Source: Polynucleobacter sp. JS-Polo-80-F4 (lineage in GTDB: Bacteria; Pseudomonadota; Gammaproteobacteria; Burkholderiales; Burkholderiaceae). Taken from it: a DNA stretch of 64,000 nucleotides. How positions within the stretch are numbered: the first letter of the stretch is position 1; each line of letters starts with the position of its first letter. The position numbers and the translations under genes were made by a program. The stretch lies in NCBI RefSeq assembly GCF_018881965.1, contig NZ_JACVPI010000001.1, positions 502,018 to 566,017 on the forward strand, read 5' to 3'. The notes beneath the pieces were generated by a model that was given only the letters and a program-made list of their open reading frames with translations, searched no databases and was not told where the DNA came from. Positions 61,192-64,000 of this stretch are shown one piece after another.

Positions 61192-63051
61192 ATGAATCGC
61201 TACCCTCTCTGGAAATATCTAGTTATCGCCATTGCATTACTGATCGGCGGACTATATTCATTACCCAATTTCTATGGTGAGGCCCCAGCGGTTCAAGTCT
61301 CGTCTGCCAAACCAACCATCAAGGTTGATTTGGCAACTCAGGCTCGTGTAGAAAAGATTTTGACAGATGCCAGCATTAATAACACTGGCATCTTCTTTGA
61401 AGTCGCCGGCAATGTAGGCTCAATCAAAGTTCGCTTCAACAATACTGATATTCAATTGCGCGCACGCGATCTATTGCAGCAAAAATTGAATATTGATCAG
61501 AACGATCCCAATTACACAGTTGCATTAAATCTTCTATCCAATACGCCGGGCTGGTTAAGTGCGATCAACGCATTACCAATGCCCTTAGGTCTTGACTTAC
61601 GTGGCGGCGTCTACTTCCTTTTGCAAGTGGACATGAAGGGCGCCGTTCAGAAGAAGGTTACTTCTTTGGCAACAGATATTCGCAGTCAATTGCGTGACAA
61701 AAGCATTCGTCATCAGGGCATTGAGCGCGGAGCTGATTTCATCTCTATTAATTTCGGCAGCACAACAGATGCCGAAGTGGCTCGTTCCGTATTGCTGACT
61801 GCTCAACCAGAACTCATCTGGCAAGTAAAGCCTACCGGCCTTTCGCCAAAGTTAGTTGGTGAATTTAAGCCAGCCGCATTAAAAGAAATTCAAGATAACG
61901 CCGTTAAGCAAAACATCATTACCCTTAATAAGCGCGTAAATGAATTAGCAGTTAAAGAGCCAGTGATACAACAACAAGGTGCTGAGCGTATCGTGGTGCA
62001 GCTACCTGGCGTACAAGACACGGCCCGTGCGAAAGATATTATTGGTCGCACAGCAACACTGGAGTCTCGTTTGGCAGATCCTTTGGTATCTACCATTGGC
62101 CTAGGCGAAACTCCTCCTCCAGGCATGGATACATTCCGCTTTGGAGAAAATCGTTTGGGTGTATTTAAAAAGTCAGTCATCTTCAGTGGTGATCGCATTA
62201 CTGATGCAAGTGCCGGCTTTGATCAAAACCAACGTCCTGCTGTAAACATCTCCTTAGATGCTGCTGGTGGCCGAGTCATGCAAGAAGTGACTCGTGAGAA
62301 TATTGGCAAGCCAATGGGCATGATCTTGTTTGAAAAAGGCAAGGGTGAAGTACTCACTATTGCCACCATTCAAAGCGAATTTGGCTCAAAGTTCCAGATC
62401 ACTGGTCAGCCGACTACCGAGAGCGCAAATGATTTAGCCCTCCTCTTGCGTGCAGGCTCTTTAGCGGCTCCAATGGAAATCATTGAAGAACGTACTATCG
62501 GACCTAGCCTTGGTGCAGAAAATATTGAAAAAGGTTTCAAATCCCTCTTGATCGGCTTTACTGCGATTGCGATTTTCATGATGGCCTACTACTTGTTGTT
62601 TGGCACATTCTCTGTTGTGGCTTTGGCGGTGAACTTGCTCTTACTCATCTCAGTGCTATCCATGTTGCAAGCTACGCTCACCTTGCCTGGTATCGCAGCG
62701 ATGGCCCTAGCCCTGGGTATGGCGATTGACTCCAACGTGTTAATTAACGAACGTATTCGTGAAGAGTTGCGCAATGGCGCGGCGCCACAAACGGCAATTG
62801 CTGTTGGTTTCGATAAAGCCTGGGCAACTATCTTGGACTCAAACGTAACTACTTTGATTGCTGGTCTGGCATTGTTGGCATTTGGATCAGGTCCGATCAA
62901 AGGCTTCGCGGTGGTTCACTGCTTAGGTATTCTGACTTCAATGTTCTCGGCTGTCTTCTTTTCACGTGGCCTTGTTAACCTCTGGTACGGCAGACATAAG
63001 AAGATTCAAAAACTCGCTATCGGCCAAGTTTGGCGACCACAGGAGAAATAA
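61192..63051 (+). CDS. secD: Protein translocase subunit SecD
   Basis: Membrane subunit that, with SecF, uses the proton gradient to pull exported proteins through the Sec channel. 619 residues: N-terminal helix YPLWKYLVIAIALLIGGLYSL, large periplasmic P1 domain with MPLGLDLRGGVYFLLQVDMK, and C-terminal RND-type helices with IGPSLGAENIEKGFKSLLIG, GIAAMALALGMAIDSNVLIN and ERIREELRNG (the D of the AIDSNVLINERI motif is the proton-relay residue). Followed by secF after three bases. Confidence 0.98.
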   Translation: MNRYPLWKYLVIAIALLIGGLYSLPNFYGEAPAVQVSSAKPTIKVDLATQARVEKILTDASINNTGIFFEVAGNVGSIKVRFNNTDIQLRARDLLQQKLNIDQNDPNYTVALNLLSNTPGWLSAINALPMPLGLDLRGGVYFLLQVDMKGAVQKKVTSLATDIRSQLRDKSIRHQGIERGADFISINFGSTTDAEVARSVLLTAQPELIWQVKPTGLSPKLVGEFKPAALKEIQDNAVKQNIITLNKRVNELAVKEPVIQQQGAERIVVQLPGVQDTARAKDIIGRTATLESRLADPLVSTIGLGETPPPGMDTFRFGENRLGVFKKSVIFSGDRITDASAGFDQNQRPAVNISLDAAGGRVMQEVTRENIGKPMGMILFEKGKGEVLTIATIQSEFGSKFQITGQPTTESANDLALLLRAGSLAAPMEIIEERTIGPSLGAENIEKGFKSLLIGFTAIAIFMMAYYLLFGTFSVVALAVNLLLLISVLSMLQATLTLPGIAAMALALGMAIDSNVLINERIREELRNGAAPQTAIAVGFDKAWATILDSNVTTLIAGLALLAFGSGPIKGFAVVHCLGILTSMFSAVFFSRGLVNLWYGRHKKIQKLAIGQVWRPQEK

Positions 63052-63054
63052 GCC

Positions 63055-64000
63055 ATGGAATTTTTCCGGATTAAAAAAGATATTCCCTTTATGCGCCATG
63101 CACTGGTGCTCAATGCGATTTCTTTAATTACTTTTTTAGCAGCAGTCTTTTTCCTCTGGCATAACGGTCTACATCTCTCCATCGAATTTACTGGTGGTAC
63201 GGTGATGGAAGTCAGCTATCCGCAGACCGCTCCGCTAGACTCAATTCGAACCAAGGTTGAGAAGCTCGGCTATGCCGATACTCAGATTCAGAACTTTGGT
63301 AGCTCACGCGATGTGATGATTCGCTTACCTTTACAAAAGGACGCTGAGGGCAAACTCATTTCCTCAGCCGATCAAAGCACGGCAGTGATGCAGGTTCTCG
63401 ATCCAGCGGCAACTGGTGTAAAGCTTCAGCGCGTGGAATTTGTTGGTCCACAGGTTGGGCGTGAGCTAGCAATGGATGGACTGATGGCTTTGCTATTTGT
63501 CATCATCGGCATCGTGGTCTACCTCTCTTTCCGCTTTGAGTGGAAATTTGCTGTTGCAGGCATCATCGCGAACTTGCACGATATTGTGATCATTCTGGGT
63601 TTCTTCGCATTCTTCCAATGGGAGTTCTCACTATCAGTATTAGCAGCAGTTCTGGCAGTTCTAGGCTACTCAGTAAACGAATCTGTGGTGATCTTTGACC
63701 GTATCCGCGAAAACTTCCGCAAATACCGCAAGATGAACACCCGTGAAATCATTGATAACGCAATCACCAGCACTATTAGTCGTACCGTCATTACTCACGG
63801 CAGTACTGAGATGATGGTTCTGGCGATGCTGATCTTTGGTGGCCCTACGCTCTTCTATTTTGCCTTAGCGCTAACCATTGGTATTTTGTTTGGTATTTAC
63901 TCTTCAGTGTTCGTTGCTGCGGCATTGGCCATGTGGCTTGGTGTTACACGCGAAGATTTAGTTAAGGGCGATAAAAAGCCTGATGACAATGCCCGTAACG
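63055..64000 (+). CDS. secF: Protein translocase subunit SecF, 3' end cut by the window
   Basis: Partner of SecD. From ATG 63055 the frame stays open to the window end (315 codons). It has MEFFRIKKDIPFMRHALVLN, LSIEFTGGTVMEVSYP (the D1-like GG motif), VEFVGPQVGRELAMDGLMAL and the RND helix pair with LAVLGYSVNESVVIFDRIRE and NAITSTISRTVITHGSTEMM. The C-terminus appears nearly complete: the last visible residues (LVKGDKKPDDNARN) are a hydrophilic tail. CAGGAG lies before the start. Confidence 0.97.
   Translation, partial: MEFFRIKKDIPFMRHALVLNAISLITFLAAVFFLWHNGLHLSIEFTGGTVMEVSYPQTAPLDSIRTKVEKLGYADTQIQNFGSSRDVMIRLPLQKDAEGKLISSADQSTAVMQVLDPAATGVKLQRVEFVGPQVGRELAMDGLMALLFVIIGIVVYLSFRFEWKFAVAGIIANLHDIVIILGFFAFFQWEFSLSVLAAVLAVLGYSVNESVVIFDRIRENFRKYRKMNTREIIDNAITSTISRTVITHGSTEMMVLAMLIFGGPTLFYFALALTIGILFGIYSSVFVAAALAMWLGVTREDLVKGDKKPDDNARN

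Overview
This window looks like core chromosome from a betaproteobacterium of the Burkholderiaceae, most likely a Polynucleobacter-type freshwater bacterium. That placement is an inference from protein style, tight gene packing and gene order (radC-rpmB-rpmG, argF-argG with a DUF3579 gene, hda-HAD-pcnB-folK-panB, hrcA/nadK-recN, queA-tgt-yajC-secD-secF); no database search was possible. No insertion sequence, prophage, CRISPR array, tRNA or rRNA gene is visible, and no stretch longer than 300 bases lacks a gene. The longest gap (14031-14297) lies between clpS and a cold-shock gene.

Layout. 1-1560: 5' end of an FKBP prolyl isomerase gene (minus strand) facing radC, then rpmB-rpmG. 1573-4980: minus-strand acyl desaturase, rsmB, purN. 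5020-11018: plus-strand ribF-ileS-lspA-coaBC-dut. 11086-14012: minus-strand small basic protein, clpA, clpS. 14298-15038: cold-shock protein and a DUF192 periplasmic protein. 15049-18469: minus-strand secreted hydrolase-like protein, ppnP, argG, argF. 18622-23571: DUF3579, rpsT (minus), murJ, SirB1-like, DedA (minus), miaA. 23581-29975: purM (minus), AI-2E-type permease, hda, HAD phosphatase, pcnB, folK, panB. 30002-36112: minus-strand heat-shock block hrcA-hemH-grpE-dnaK-dnaJ. 36150-41579: nadK, recN, glnE (minus). 41657-49330: yhdP-like giant, nitrilase-family amidase, tldD, aroG. 49382-55503: cobalamin adenosyltransferase (minus), glcD-glcE-glcF, PLP-binding protein, proC. 55500-58461: minus-strand ubiA, recG. 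58492-64000: queA-tgt, yajC-secD-secF (secF cut by the window end).

How the genes work together. ClpS and ClpA form an adaptor and unfoldase pair. GrpE, DnaK and DnaJ form the Hsp70 machine, and the sequence shows two strong heat-shock sigma-factor (sigma-32) promoters, one before grpE and one before dnaK. ArgF and ArgG are consecutive arginine enzymes. GlcDEF makes glycolate oxidase. QueA and Tgt make queuosine in tRNA. YajC, SecD and SecF make the accessory complex of the Sec translocon. Translational coupling by ATGA-type overlaps is common (rsmB/purN, clpS/clpA, HAD/pcnB, glcF/PLPBP, PLPBP/proC, queA/tgt).

I did not find a convincing undescribed multi-gene system. The most useful second looks are the paired heat-shock promoters, the small basic Hc1-like protein at 11086-11319, the secreted hydrolase-like protein at 15049-15801, the structured leader region before the cold-shock gene, and several start-site or N-terminus anomalies.
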